Shown one piece after another: positions 1 to 10,439 of a stretch of DNA of 64,000 bases. How positions within the stretch are numbered: position 1 is the first letter of the stretch; every line of letters begins with the position of its first letter. The stretch comes from Allolobophora icterica. Its lineage: Eukaryota; Annelida; Clitellata; Crassiclitellata; Lumbricidae. The notes below the pieces were generated by a model that was given only the letters and a program-made list of their open reading frames with translations, was not told where the DNA came from and made no database searches. The DNA is taken from assembly GCA_963556255.1 (NCBI GenBank), contig OY744612.1, forward strand, positions 18,770,400 to 18,834,399. Direction: 5' to 3'. The position numbers and the translations under genes were made by a program.

Positions 1-3
1 GAC

Positions 4-2589
4 TTGGAACCTGTTCTCTCTGCAGGGAGACACTTGATATCGCTTATGCATATCAACTGTCGAAGCATCGCTTCAAAGGTTTCATCAATTGCTCAACTCA
101 CGCACCAGTTGTCGGTTGATATTCTTGCGCTCACCGAAACCTGGCTTGATGAATCCACAACTGACTTAATCCAAATTGCAGGATATAAATTCATCCATGA
201 CCCAAGAAGCTCTGGCCGAGGAGGGGGCGTAGGGTTTGCCATAAAAGACCATCTCGGATTCTGCAAAATGGAAATACCCTCAAATTGTCGCTCGCATCGC
301 ACCTATGAGGCTCTATTAATTAAATTCCCTTTACCACACGGTTCTTATTTTGTTGTTGGCACAGTTTATAGACCTCCGGGTCACAACATGGTTGCTTTTA
401 ATGAAGAAATTGGGCAGCTATTAGCCACCTTAACACTAAAAGTTAAAGATATATATCTTATGGGAGATTTTAATATAGATTTATTAAAAGCTCAAAATCA
501 TGCCCCAACTGCAAATTTTTTAGATATTATGTCTGCTTACCATTTTTTACCCTCCATTACACAACCAACAAGAATTACCCCAACTTCCTCGACCTTAATC
601 GATAATGTTTTCTCTAATACAACCTCAAAAATTATTGACTCGTATATCCTTGCATCGGACATATCCGACCATCTTCCAATTTTGGTGAGAATCAGTCAAA
701 TTCCTATACAGGGAGAGAATACTTCGAATTCGAAAACCCGAAACTTTAATGCATCCAACTGTGAACATTTTAAAAATTTATTATCCAAAACTGATTGGTC
801 CATTGTATTAGAATCCTGCACCAAAAATGACCCTGACGCTTCTTATGACCTCTTCCTTTCATTATTCCAGGAAGCTTATGATACTGCTTTTCCCCTAAAA
901 CATAAGCAAACAAAAGCACATAATAAGATTAAAAACCCTTGGATGACACTCGGCTTGCTCAAATCGTGTAAACAAAAATCAAAATTGTATATGAAATATA
1001 TCAAAAATCCAACTCTTGAAAATAAATCTAAATTCACTACTTATCGAAACAAATTTAAAACGGTCTGCACCAAAGCTGAAAGAAATTATTATGAATCAGA
1101 ATTTCTTAAATACAGTCACGACCTTAAAAAAACGTGGCAGACCATAAGAACTTTAGTTAACTCTAAGGATAAGAAAAAAATTATCAGCCACTTATGCTTA
1201 AATGGTAATGACATAACAAATGCTGATGTTATATCTGAGAAATTTAACAACTATTTTACCAGTATTGCTCAGGATCTCATTGGGAAAATACCTGCGTCCA
1301 ATAACACCATCTATACTTATCTTAGTCCACAATTACCAACCTCTTTTGCTATTTACCCCACCTCCCCGGATGAACTAATCTCACTTAGTCATACTATAAA
1401 AATCTCTCACAGCGCAGGCTTCGATGAGATCGACCCATCTGTTGTTTTTCCTGTATTCGAACACATTGCCGCTCCCTTATCAGCCATCATTAACTGCTCT
1501 CTGTCCACAGGAATAGTTCCCTCAAGCCTGAAAATAGCTAAAGTCACACCAATCCATAAACAAGGCCCAGAAGAGGAACTGACCAACTATAGACCAATCT
1601 CTATTCTACCATTTTTTTCCAAATTCCTTGAAAAAGTCATGTTTATTCGTCTATTTGACTATGTTAATAAAAAAAACATCTTACATATATCTCAACATGG
1701 TTTTCAGCCCGGTCATTCAACTGCTATGTCACTTTTGAGTATCCAGGATAACATCTCATCTGTTATTGACCGTGGCGAATATGCACTGGGTATTTTCATC
1801 GATATTGCAAAAGCATTTGACACTGTTAGTCATGAAATACTCCTTAATAAACTTCAAAATATTGGAATACGTGGTATCGCACAGGATTGGTTCAAAAGCT
1901 ACCTCGAAGATAGGAAACAACAGGTTCTATGCAATGGCTCCCTATCAAAATTAAAATTAAATAAATTTGGTGTACCACAAGGATCAATTCTTGGACCCCT
2001 CCTTTTCTTAATTTTTATTAATGACCTCCCAAACGCTTCACCAATCCTGCGCTTTGTGCTTTTCGCCGATGATACGAACATTTTTGCTTCTCACAAATCA
2101 TACCAAACACTCTTTCAATTAATGAACGATGAACTAACAAAAGTCATTGACTGGTTCAGAGTCAACAAATTATCATTGAATCTAAAAAAGACAAACTACA
2201 TTTTATTCTGCTCGCATCGTAAACATATCCCAGAAACAAGGGAAGCACTCATTATGGACAACAACCCTATACCACAAGCAACCTCTGTCAAATTTCTGGG
2301 AGTATTTGTGGACCAATTCCTTACATGGAAAGTACATATTGAGAATATCTCTAAAAGAATTGCGAAAAGTGTGGGTGTATTAGCCCGTATTGCCTACTTA
2401 TTACCAACCCATATTAAACTGAACCTATATTATACTTTAATTCACCCTTATCTCTCATATTGCAACATAGTCTGGGCCTCAAATTACTCAACTTGCTTGT
2501 TTAGATTAACTTCATTGCAAAAGAGGGCTGCTAGAATTATAACAAGAAAATCAGGTCCCATCTCCCCCTTGCTCCAATACAAAGTCTAA
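4..2589 (+). CDS. LINE ORF2: APE-type endonuclease and reverse transcriptase (partial, frameshifted)
   Basis: This encodes the protein that nicks target DNA and copies element RNA at the nick. Residues about 15-235 form an AP-endonuclease-like domain with HINCRSI, LTETWL, YRPPG, MGDFNIDLL and the catalytic SDH near residue 224. The reverse transcriptase spans about residues 455-760: NYRPISILPFFSKFLEKV, HGFQPGHST, the metal-binding FIDIAKAFDTVSH, GVPQGSILGPLLFLIFINDL and FADD, then a thumb with KFLGV. The frame ends at a TAA that is not the natural end, because the conserved C-terminal region follows one frame over. The domain assignment is certain. The upstream start is not visible, since the frame is open at the left edge. 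The copy is probably inactive unless the frameshift is an assembly error. Confidence 0.93.
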   Translation: MEPVLSAGRHLISLMHINCRSIASKVSSIAQLTHQLSVDILALTETWLDESTTDLIQIAGYKFIHDPRSSGRGGGVGFAIKDHLGFCKMEIPSNCRSHRTYEALLIKFPLPHGSYFVVGTVYRPPGHNMVAFNEEIGQLLATLTLKVKDIYLMGDFNIDLLKAQNHAPTANFLDIMSAYHFLPSITQPTRITPTSSTLIDNVFSNTTSKIIDSYILASDISDHLPILVRISQIPIQGENTSNSKTRNFNASNCEHFKNLLSKTDWSIVLESCTKNDPDASYDLFLSLFQEAYDTAFPLKHKQTKAHNKIKNPWMTLGLLKSCKQKSKLYMKYIKNPTLENKSKFTTYRNKFKTVCTKAERNYYESEFLKYSHDLKKTWQTIRTLVNSKDKKKIISHLCLNGNDITNADVISEKFNNYFTSIAQDLIGKIPASNNTIYTYLSPQLPTSFAIYPTSPDELISLSHTIKISHSAGFDEIDPSVVFPVFEHIAAPLSAIINCSLSTGIVPSSLKIAKVTPIHKQGPEEELTNYRPISILPFFSKFLEKVMFIRLFDYVNKKNILHISQHGFQPGHSTAMSLLSIQDNISSVIDRGEYALGIFIDIAKAFDTVSHEILLNKLQNIGIRGIAQDWFKSYLEDRKQQVLCNGSLSKLKLNKFGVPQGSILGPLLFLIFINDLPNASPILRFVLFADDTNIFASHKSYQTLFQLMNDELTKVIDWFRVNKLSLNLKKTNYILFCSHRKHIPETREALIMDNNPIPQATSVKFLGVFVDQFLTWKVHIENISKRIAKSVGVLARIAYLLPTHIKLNLYYTLIHPYLSYCNIVWASNYSTCLFRLTSLQKRAARIITRKSGPISPLLQYKV

Positions 2590-2918
2590 AAATTTTATCA
2601 ATTGAACAGATTAGAATCCAACAGACCTCTGAACTCATGTTTAAGTATATGCACAATCTTCTTCCTGCAGCATTCAATGACTTCTTCAGCTTGACATCCA
2701 AAATAAACCCCTACTATGTCAGGACATCTGCCAATTATAGAGCAGCATTTGCTAGAACAAACACCCGATGGTTCTCAATAAAAAGTGCTGGCCCGAGGAC
2801 TTGGAATAATATTCCTGTTGCCATAAGAAATCTACCTAATATTTTAATTTTTAAGAGAAAGCTCCGTGAGTACCTAGTAGCAACAGTTTCCCAACCTTCC
2901 CCATCCACATTTTACTAG
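2562..2918 (+). pseudogene. Frameshifted C-terminus of the LINE ORF2
   Basis: The last ~115 residues lie in the third frame. Reading back from 2637, the frame is open through SLKILSIEQIRIQQTSELMF and joins the upstream frame at the C-rich run near 2563-2573, which points to a single-base indel there. The block ends with GPRTWNNIP and a basic FKRKLREYL stretch, typical of the C-terminal end of CR1/L2-group proteins, then TAG at 2916. One missing or extra base would explain it. Read data would tell mutation from sequencing error. Confidence 0.85.
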
Positions 2919-3232
2919 CAAATTACTGCCTTAAATGCGCACTAGGTTTTGATGCTGACATCTTATCTGATATTACTTCGATGTTTAGTTAACTAGTTAA
3001 GTCCAAAATGTCTAGTATTACAATGTTATGCCAATTGCCGTTATTTTTTATGTACAAGGGTAACCCTGATAGCGGGGCCCAGGTCCCTTATGGGTTTCTC
3101 TCCCTTTACTTCCATTGGAAACTAATTAATTTATCTGTTTTCTGTTAAAATTTTATACTGTATTTCTGTTACTGCATATTATGATACTATGCGAAGTAAT
3201 AAAACTTATGGTTATGGTTATGGTTATGGTAA
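2919..3232 (+). other. LINE 3' UTR with TTATGG tail
   Basis: Non-coding 3' end of the element. It ends in AATAAAACTTATGG followed by further TTATGG units, the kind of short tandem tail that CR1/L2-group elements use in target-primed reverse transcription. Confidence 0.75.
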
Positions 3233-4300
3233 AGATTATAGCAGGGCACTTGCTTATTCATGAGCGCTGCGTCGTATCAGAGGGGTTGTCCAGAGAGCGA
3301 ACGACGTCCAGTGAACGTCCGAGTCCGTTTGTTGGAGAGACCAGAGAGAGAGGAGGCAGAGCAGCTGCTGCTAAGGCGGGTTTCGTGTAGGACGAGAGAG
3401 CTTGGTAGGCGGAGGATCAGATGGATTAGGGTTGGAATTCTTCAAGTGGTGAGACTTCAGTTTGGAGTGGAAAGTCTGCGGAATGATAAGTAGAAGAGTC
3501 TCAGGAAAATAAAGTTAGGTCAGTGGAGGTGTTGGTGGAGGAACTGAGAATTTGCGGAATTCAGGAGGAAGTTCGTTCGACAGGACATGTGGGATAACTT
3601 GACGCGAGTAGTGACTGGAGGACGGGAGAGAGTAAGAGAGTTGACGCCATGTGCATTAGACACCGGCGCAATAGAAGTCACTAATTAAAATTACTATCTA
3701 GGCCATGTCCTTCAATGTTTAGCCTTGCATTAGACAATGAACTCTTTGAGCAGAAGTGAGTAGTGTCCGCACGCAACATGCGCTGCTGCCATGGCGACAA
3801 ACGTCATCTTGGCCTGCACGCTGTAACTGTAATGCGCTAGCTCAGGGTAGAAAGAAGAAGGTGTCAGGTGAAAGAAAGAAGGGTCGTCTATCGAGTGACG
3901 GAGAAAATGTGTTTGATGGTCGGTAGGGAAACTACGTCACCTTTTCTAATAGAATAATTAATTGGAATTACTAGACAGTGTAACAGCACTGCTCAAGATG
4001 TCGTTGGCTGATTTTAAACAGAGAAACTGTACTATACAATTGAACACTGAGCTGCCACTTAGAATTTATATTCTAGAGATTGTAGGTCTATTATAACAAC
4101 CAACTAATATGGACTATTCGATCTGTTACTAAGTTTCTGGGTGTAGTTGACTGTAGATGGGATCGTATTGGCTTTCCAGTAAGATGTTTTTAGTCCAATG
4201 GAATTCCGAATTATAGAGAAATCAGAAAATTTAGATCTAAGTGGAATCGTAGATTGAAAGATGAAAGAATTGCAATGAAGGCTGTCCTGGGTGAATGGCA
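3233..4300. other. No recognised gene
   Basis: About 1 kb of mixed sequence. A short stretch at 3243-3275 (GCTTATTCATGAGCGCTG) resembles 9068-9096, so part is dispersed repeat. Short open frames have no recognisable similarity. Confidence 0.5.
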
Positions 4301-4304
4301 AAGG

Positions 4305-4552
4305 CGGATGGATGGATGGATGGATGGATGGATGGATGGATGGATGGATGGATGGATGGATGGATGGATGGATGGATGGATGGATGGATGGATGGATGGA
4401 TGGATGGATGGATGGATGGATGGATGGATGGGTGGGTGGGTTTCGGATGGATGGATGGATGGATGGATGGATGGATGGATGGATGGATGGATGGATGGAT
4501 GGGTGGGTGGGTGGGTTTCGGATGGATGGATGGATGGATGGATGGATGGATG
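4305..4552. repeat. GGAT microsatellite with two GGTTTC interruptions
   Basis: Near-perfect tetranucleotide array. Two identical interruptions (GGGTGGGTGGGTTTC, at 4430-4445 and 4501-4520) suggest internal duplication of a block. Open frames on both strands ([16 protein letters not shown]) are artefacts of the repeat. Confidence 0.97.
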
Positions 4553-4637
4553 ATTAGTGATGGCGCAGGTTAAACGATTAGCATTCAATGGTATTCTGAT
4601 AATTCTGTTGTCGGCAGTAGGCTACATGGTTATAATT

Positions 4638-4850
4638 ATATTCTTTATTATTTCAAACCGACAGACGCAGTAAGATTACATTGAAACATGGAAGTACAAT
4701 CAAGATCTTAATTAACACACGGTTTGGCAGCCATGCAAGGCGCCGCCCTAGATTAGGGTTACGAGAGTCGATCCGCGTACCTTATGCTCTCCTGGCCATG
4801 AGTGTAACCATTACTCTATCGCCCCTCCCAGTAATTGGGAATAATTACAT
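4638..4850 (-). mobile_element. tRNA-derived SINE, copy A of a three-copy family
   Basis: Reading the minus strand gives a tRNA-like head with a B-box-like GGATCGACTCTC, then a body with CTTGCATGGCTGCCAAACCG, AAGATCTTGATTGTAC and TTTGAAATAATAAAGAATAT. The same order is seen at 47455-47668 (+) and 37137-37395 (-). SINE identity rests on the internal RNA polymerase III box and on the dispersed copies. Confidence 0.8.
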
Positions 4851-4887
4851 GACTTTAGCGCTCTTCAGTCCCTCAAGAAGCAATAAA

Positions 4888-5257
4888 ATTGGATGACGAG
4901 AAAAGTGAGAAACTCGCCACCCAATTGCATATTAACTTTCCAGTGTTTTATTTTCGTAAAACGCTATTGGCTGTCCAGAAAAAACAACAAAATCTTGTCA
5001 TCCAATGAAATTACAATCTTCTGCGCTCTTCAGTTTCTCGAGATGCAATTGGTTGACCAGAAAAGTGACAAAACTCGCCACCCAATGATGTACTAACTTA
5101 GTCTAACTTCCCAGTGTTTTATCTTCGTAAAAGGCTATTGGCTGTCCAGAATAGCAACAAAATCTCGTCATCCAATTACAGTCTGCGTAGGCGCCGAAGA
5201 GCAGCTTTCAGACATGGTATTGGCTGCCAAGAAGGACAACAAATCACGTCATCCAAT
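4888..5257. repeat. Five regularly spaced ATTGG...CCAAT modules
   Basis: Modules at 4888-4925, 4966-5006, 5048-5086, 5137-5176 and 5219-5257. Each is 38-41 bp, opens with ATTGG, closes with CCAAT and has a related interior (CCAGAA...AACAAAATC...CGTCA or AACTCGCCA). The spacing between modules is 40-50 bp, and flanks such as CCAGTGTTTTATYTTCG recur. It can be read as a diverged ~170-bp tandem repeat or as an array of paired CCAAT-box sites. No gene start is visible next to it. Confidence 0.8.
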
Positions 5258-5650
5258 GAAATGCAGCCTTCTTACGTGCCTAATACAACTTTCCTATTGA
5301 CCGTCAAGAACTGCAACAAGAATGAATGTGTTCCGCCAGACGACTGCTAATGTTACTCCGTCACTTAAGGAACCCGTATGAGTGGAACTTATTTAGTGGA
5401 ACTTATTCGCAGAGAGCGAGAGCGAGGCGCCGACTGTTCTTTCTGCTTAGACGGTCGCTCCAATCGCTTGATTAGGAACGAAAATTAGATATTCGTCGGC
5501 GCTCGAACGGGGCTCCATTCATTTCGGGGCCATTTTCTCGTGAGCACGCCGAGCTCCCCGATACACGTTCCCGATTTCCCAACGATCCCCACCGAAGCTT
5601 CGTCCCCTTGCCACGCGAAATGACCAATGAATAGCAATTAGAGGTTTATG
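5258..5650. other. No recognised gene
   Basis: Mixed sequence containing a decayed sixth ATTGA module near 5295. No frame with recognisable content. Confidence 0.4.
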
Positions 5651-6480
5651 ATTTATCGGACGCCCAGATTCGAATCCGAGAGGGGCGGGAGAACGGGGAA
5701 AGGAAGACTAGAGGAGAGGGGCGGTTGGAGGGAGACGGAATGGGCGTGTGGTGGGGGTACCGCGGCCAGTGACGGCGACTGAGGCTGATCTGTACGGTGG
5801 TCGACATCGGACGCGAAAGACCAGAAAATTACCGCTTCGGTTTTGTGATTGCGTTTCGCCGGCGAGATAGGCGGACGGGCGGACGGACGTTGGAAGAGGG
5901 GGACGGTGAGGAGGGACACGGGAAAGGGACGGATGGAGGGAAGGATGCTGGAAAGGTACGGATAGACTTCGGGAAGAGGAGGGACTGACGGATAGACAGA
6001 GTGAGGTGGAGGAACGGGGGAATAGATAGGACGGGGGGGACGGAGAGACTAACGGACTGGCAAGGGAGGAAATGGAGGAGAATGGATGGATGAGAAGTGG
6101 AGGGACGGAAGGACGGAGAGTAGGAATTGAACGGACGGACGGACGGTAGGAAGGCGACGAACGGGTGGGTGGATGGATGAATCAAGGAAAGTCGGGATGA
6201 AGGGATAGATGGACGGAAGCGCTGGGGGAAGGTGGAGGGAAGAAAATACAGACGGATGGACGGACAGACAGAAAGGGGGACGTCAGAACGAACGGGGGAT
6301 TTACGGAGAGTATGGCGGCAGCGGGAGGACCGAAAGAAGGAGGAAGAGAACGTACAGGCAGTGATACTATAACACAGACAAGCAGAGAGGCAGAGGCAGA
6401 GGCACAGACGGACGGACGGAGTGAGGGAGGGTCGGAGAGAGGGCGGAGAGGCGGTGTACCGAGTTAAATGGCGGAGCGGG
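5651..6480. repeat. Purine-rich degenerate GGAC/GGA simple sequence
   Basis: Strong strand asymmetry: the plus strand is dominated by G and A with scattered GGAC, GGAT and GAGG units. Long minus-strand open frames here are low-complexity (PSIRP, SLPF) and unlikely to be genes. Confidence 0.7.
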
Positions 6481-7240
6481 CGTCCGTTTGATGGATTCAT
6501 CTCTAACACACGGCGACGGATGGACCCAGCGTCAGGTCGCCGCTAATGACGACGGCCGCGGCCGAAGACTAACGATAACGACCAAACTGCACCGGGTCCA
6601 GTCAGATTCAGATTTATAAACCACCGAAAATTGCTACCGGTAAATAGCTCTGAGAAATAGCAACGGTTATTAGTTTTACTATAGTTATACATTTGTTATG
6701 CTTACCTGTGATGTTTGATACGCGAAGGATTAAATCTGGATGAATAGTAAAAAGCCTGACTGATAAATCATTGTTTTGTTATAACCCAAGGAGATATATA
6801 TGATCCCCAGGATTTGTCGTTAATTACTCTGACGTCATGGCTAATAAGTTTCTATTGGCTTCTATTTATATAGCGCCAATCTGCATAAACTGCAATCAAT
6901 CGACGAGGCTTAGCAGACATGGTATGCATGGCAATTACTTCTGTGTATTATAATAAATGATGTCTGTCTGTCTGCCTGTCCGGCTGTCTGTCTGTCCGTC
7001 TGTCTTTTTGCCTGTCCGTCTGTCTGTCTTCTTGTCTGCCTGTCCGTCCGTGACGTAACAGAAATAATTAACGGGTCATGAACTTCTGATATAAAATGGC
7101 ATTAACAGTAATAGCTGTAGATTATTAACAGTATCTGAGTAATTTTCAACAAGGATAGTATTCTGCTGGTTGGACTCTACGCGTTTGCGGGGGCCCACAG
7201 CTGGTGACATTCCTAGTTATCTGAGCATTGCTATTATCTG
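6481..7240. other. Mixed sequence with an orphan L2/SINE-type tail
   Basis: ATTTATATAGCGCC at about 6864-6877 is, on the minus strand, the GGCGCTATATAAAT ending found on L2-type elements across the window. A short TGTC/CTGT microsatellite lies at 6961-7048. Nothing else recognised. Confidence 0.5.
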
Positions 7241-7262
7241 GTGAGCTTTCCATTCTTAAAGG

Positions 7263-7596
7263 CATACGACGTAACAAAGGCAGTTAACGTCATAAAGAAA
7301 TTCAACGTCATAAAGAAATTCAACGTCTTAAAGACATTTCACGTTATAAAGAAACATGACGTCATAAAGGTATTTCACGCCATAAAGAGATATAACGTCA
7401 TAAAGACATTTAAGGTCATAACGACATTTAACGTCATAAAGACATTTAACGTCATAACTAGGCCTACATTTAACGTCATAAAGACATTTAACGTCATAAC
7501 GACATTTAACGTCATATCGACATTTAACGTCATAAATACATTTTACGCCATAAATACATATAACGTCATAAAGACAAAATGACGTCACAAAGAAAT
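7263..7596. repeat. 18-bp minisatellite (AACGTCATAAAGACATTT)
   Basis: About 18 units with few indels. Because 18 is divisible by 3, frames stay open on both strands (NVIKTF, YDVKCR). One unit is interrupted by ACTAGGCCTAC at 7457-7467. Every unit carries ACGTCA, a CRE half-site. Confidence 0.95.
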
Positions 7597-7599
7597 TTA

Positions 7600-8120
7600 A
7601 CATCACAAAGGGTACAGAGCGCCCTGATTTGTCTCTCTGGAAGCGGCAACGTATAAATTTTTAATAACAATTGCCGTAGCAACTGCAATAATACAATACT
7701 GAATCAGTATTTGAATTTTTGGGCAAAACAGTATTGTAGGGTTGGAGTTTTGAACAGTAATTGAACACCCAACATCGTTAATCAGCCCATAGTTTTTAAG
7801 GTGTAGTCCATAGGGCCCATGTATCAGATTGTAGTGCATCACTAAACGGGTTTTAGCAGGCCCAACAGGCCTTCTAATGTAATGGTCAGCAAGTATGGTC
7901 ACTGCAGGCCCTGATTCCTACTGAAATCCTTTCTCGGACTCTGATCCATGCGATTGTCCCTTTAGAACAATGAGTATGTGGATCAGAGAAAATAGGAGGA
8001 GCGTAGGAGGAGAAGGGAGGGGGAGAGGAGGAGGAGGAGACGGAAGGGAGGAGGGAGAGAGGATGAAGAACACGGGAGCTCATTCCGAACCCACAACGGA
8101 AAAAGAGGAAGCCATGGTGG
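7600..8120. other. No recognised gene
   Basis: A 99-codon minus-strand frame at 7603-7902 has no recognisable domain and is probably chance. 7980-8070 is GGA-rich simple sequence. Confidence 0.4.
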
Positions 8121-8300
8121 TATCAAGGGATGGAGGGTGGAAAGAATGACGGACGGAAGGAAGACAGAAGAGCGCGGAAAATGAGATTGATGCTCTGGCT
8201 GCAGACGAAATCATCGGGATCTGGCGTCGTGGGATGGAGGACGGACGGACGGAAGGGAAGAAGGAATGACCACTGGTCAGTCCAGTTGTCCACTTCTCCT
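8121..8300. other. Purine-rich low-complexity stretch
   Basis: GGAC/GGAA-rich sequence leading into the ATAC array. No gene seen. Confidence 0.4.
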
Positions 8301-8339
8301 GTAATTAGACGAAAAGAATGACAGAAGAAATGACTGACC

Positions 8340-8960
8340 GACACGTACACACAACACATATACAAATCATAAACACATATGTATACAGACATACATACAT
8401 AAACACACACTTGCATGCATACAATGCCATACATATTTGCATATATATATACATACATACATACATACATACATACATACATACATACATACATACATAC
8501 ATACATACATACATACATACATACATAGTATACATACATAAATACATACATACACACATACAAACATATATATATACAGACATTCATATAAATACATGCT
8601 TGCATGCATACATACATACATACATACATACATACATACATACATACATACATACATACATACATAGTATAGGCCTACATACATATACACATACATACAT
8701 ACATTCATAGTATACATACATAAATACATACATAGACACATACATACATATATATATAGACATGCATATATAAATACACACTTGCATACATACAATGCCA
8801 TACATAATTGCATACATACATACATACATGCATACATACATGCATACATATGTACAAACACACATACATACCTATATACCTATATGTATACATGCATGTA
8901 AAGACATACAAATTTGCATGCATAATACAAACACAGAAACATACATACATAATCATTTAT
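8340..8960. repeat. ATAC (ACAT) microsatellite, long and interrupted
   Basis: Three main runs of CATA repeats (about 8448-8527, 8605-8666, 8811-8850) with diverged spacers that are themselves repeated: ACATATATATATA and CTTGCATGCATAC recur every ~150-190 bp. Open frames HTYIHTYI and MYVCMYVC are artefacts. Confidence 0.95.
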
Positions 8961-9194
8961 ATGTACATAGGCATGCATTATGTACTTGCATAGAAACATG
9001 CATACTGCTACACAATCATAATTAATCGTAAACTCTTAATTTCTAAAGTTCTTCTCTAAAGCTAAGAGTGGGCATTAACTTATTCACGAGCGCTGACATG
9101 TACACGTTCATGCGATGCACAATTGTACATCCAATCATTCATACAGACATACACAGACAGACAATGAAGACAGACAGACTGGCGAACAGAAGAC

Positions 9195-9530
9195 AAACAT
9201 ACATACATACATACATACATACATGCATACAAGCACAAATGTATACATGCATTTCACATAAGCACACATACATATCAATATACATGGCATACATGTATGC
9301 ATATATGTATGCATGCATGTATGCACACATGTATGTATGTGTGTTTATATGTATGTATGTAATTTTCTATGTATGTATGTACGTATGCATGTATGTAATT
9401 TTCTATGCATGTATGCATATATGTATGTATATATTTATGTATGTATGTATGTATGTATGTATGTATGTATGTATGCATGTATGCATGCATGCATGAATGT
9501 ATGTATGTAACTATGTATGCATATATGTAT
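9195..9530. repeat. Inverted microsatellite: ACAT switching to ATGT
   Basis: The left half (9197-9290) is CATA/ACAT on the plus strand and the right half (9300-9530) is TATG/ATGT, its reverse complement. The whole block can fold into a large imperfect hairpin. Confidence 0.85.
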
Positions 9531-9639
9531 ATATGTACATATATACGTTGTATATGTTCATTTATTTAAAACCCGTTTGAAATCGTTCCTAATGTGTTCT
9601 GGGGCAAATGAACTTTAACTTTGCACGTACGAGATGTCG

Positions 9640-10115
9640 TGGCGCGGTGGGGTTCATGTGTGTGCACATGGGTCACTTCCACTTCTATTCCCATTCTACT
9701 CCCATTTCTACTTGCCAGTGATTTTATTCTGTTTTACTTTTCTTCATCTCTCTAGTCAGTTAGTTGAGATTAGTAAGATAGTTAAGATTAGTTAAGCAGT
9801 TTTGATTTTTCTTGCTTCCTTTTTCCCTCTTGGTTTCATGATTACGTGTATGCCCTCTTCCTCGCAAATCAACCTTTTGGTCTTCACCATTCTCTAGAAG
9901 GAATTTGGGCAGCCCATGTTAAGACGGCCTCTCCGACCGTGCTACTTGATCCAGTAGGTGTCCCTGCCCAGCGGGAAGTCTTCCCTTTGGGGCCACCTTT
10001 TGCCTCTACAGGCGTGACCTGTCAATTATTCTTGTTTTGTTTCTGAGATTTTGTTTGTCATTATGCCTATTGGGATGCAATAAATGATTTGAATTGAATT
10101 GAATTGAATTAAATA
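9640..10115 (+). mobile_element. LINE 3' end with AATTG tail
   Basis: Non-coding segment ending GGGATGCAATAAATGATTTG followed by four GAATT units at about 10090-10112. The AATAAA signal just before a pentamer tail fits a CR1-type retrotransposon 3' end. A second end of this type, with an AAATC tail, is on the minus strand at 14503-14625. No coding part is identified, so the call is inferred from tail structure. Confidence 0.5.
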
Positions 10116-10126
10116 TATATAAATGC

Positions 10127-10437
10127 ATGTATATGTTACAGGGAATGTGTATTTTCAGGGAATATGTATATTCCCTGAAATTTCAGGGAATGTGTATAGA
10201 AATCACTTGAAGATTTCAGGGAATATGTATATGATTTTCATCGCTAATCCAGCTTCTGGCCTTAGTTACATTTTCATCGCTAATCCAGCTTCTGGCCTTA
10301 GTTACATTTTCATCGCTAGTCCAGCTTCTAGCTTCTAGTTACATTTTCATCATAGATCCCGCTTCTATACACATTCCCTGAAATTTCAGGGAATATACAT
10401 ATTCCCTGAAAATACACATTCCCTGTAACATATACAT
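10127..10437. mobile_element. Fold-back element with 74-bp inverted arms
   Basis: The left arm 10127-10200 and the right arm 10364-10437 are near-perfect reverse complements. Each arm also contains the smaller palindrome TTTCAGGGAATAT / ATATTCCCTGAAA. The loop holds three tandem 36-37-bp units at 10235-10270, 10271-10306 and 10307-10343, and a decayed fourth. No transposase and no clear target duplication are seen. Confidence 0.85.
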
Positions 10438-10439
10438 AG

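Larger units (their letters stand above)
1..3232 (+). mobile_element. CR1/L2-group non-LTR retrotransposon, 5'-truncated by window edge, frameshifted
   Basis: The 3' part of a LINE. The coding body runs from the left edge to 2918, followed by a 3' UTR and a short TTATGG tandem tail at about 3208-3232. Endonuclease and reverse transcriptase domains are listed separately. The frame is open from base 4 to 2589, and the C-terminal part continues in another frame (2637-2918). An internal TTG lies at base 4, but the true start is probably upstream of the window. Family membership is inferred from motif order and the repeated 3' tail. CR1 versus L2/Crack cannot be settled without a tree. Confidence 0.93.

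Noticed and set aside
5829..6509. 226-codon minus-strand gene
   Set aside because: Low-complexity Pro/Ser/Leu translation of purine-rich GGAC/GGA sequence.
7241..7582. 113-residue repeat protein (NVIKTFNVI)
   Set aside because: An 18-bp minisatellite gives open frames on both strands, and no codon-position bias was seen between units.
7600..7914. hAT-type MITE between the two CCCTGATT words
   Set aside because: GCCCTGATTTG and GCCCTGATTCC are direct rather than inverted and have no matching 8-bp flanks.
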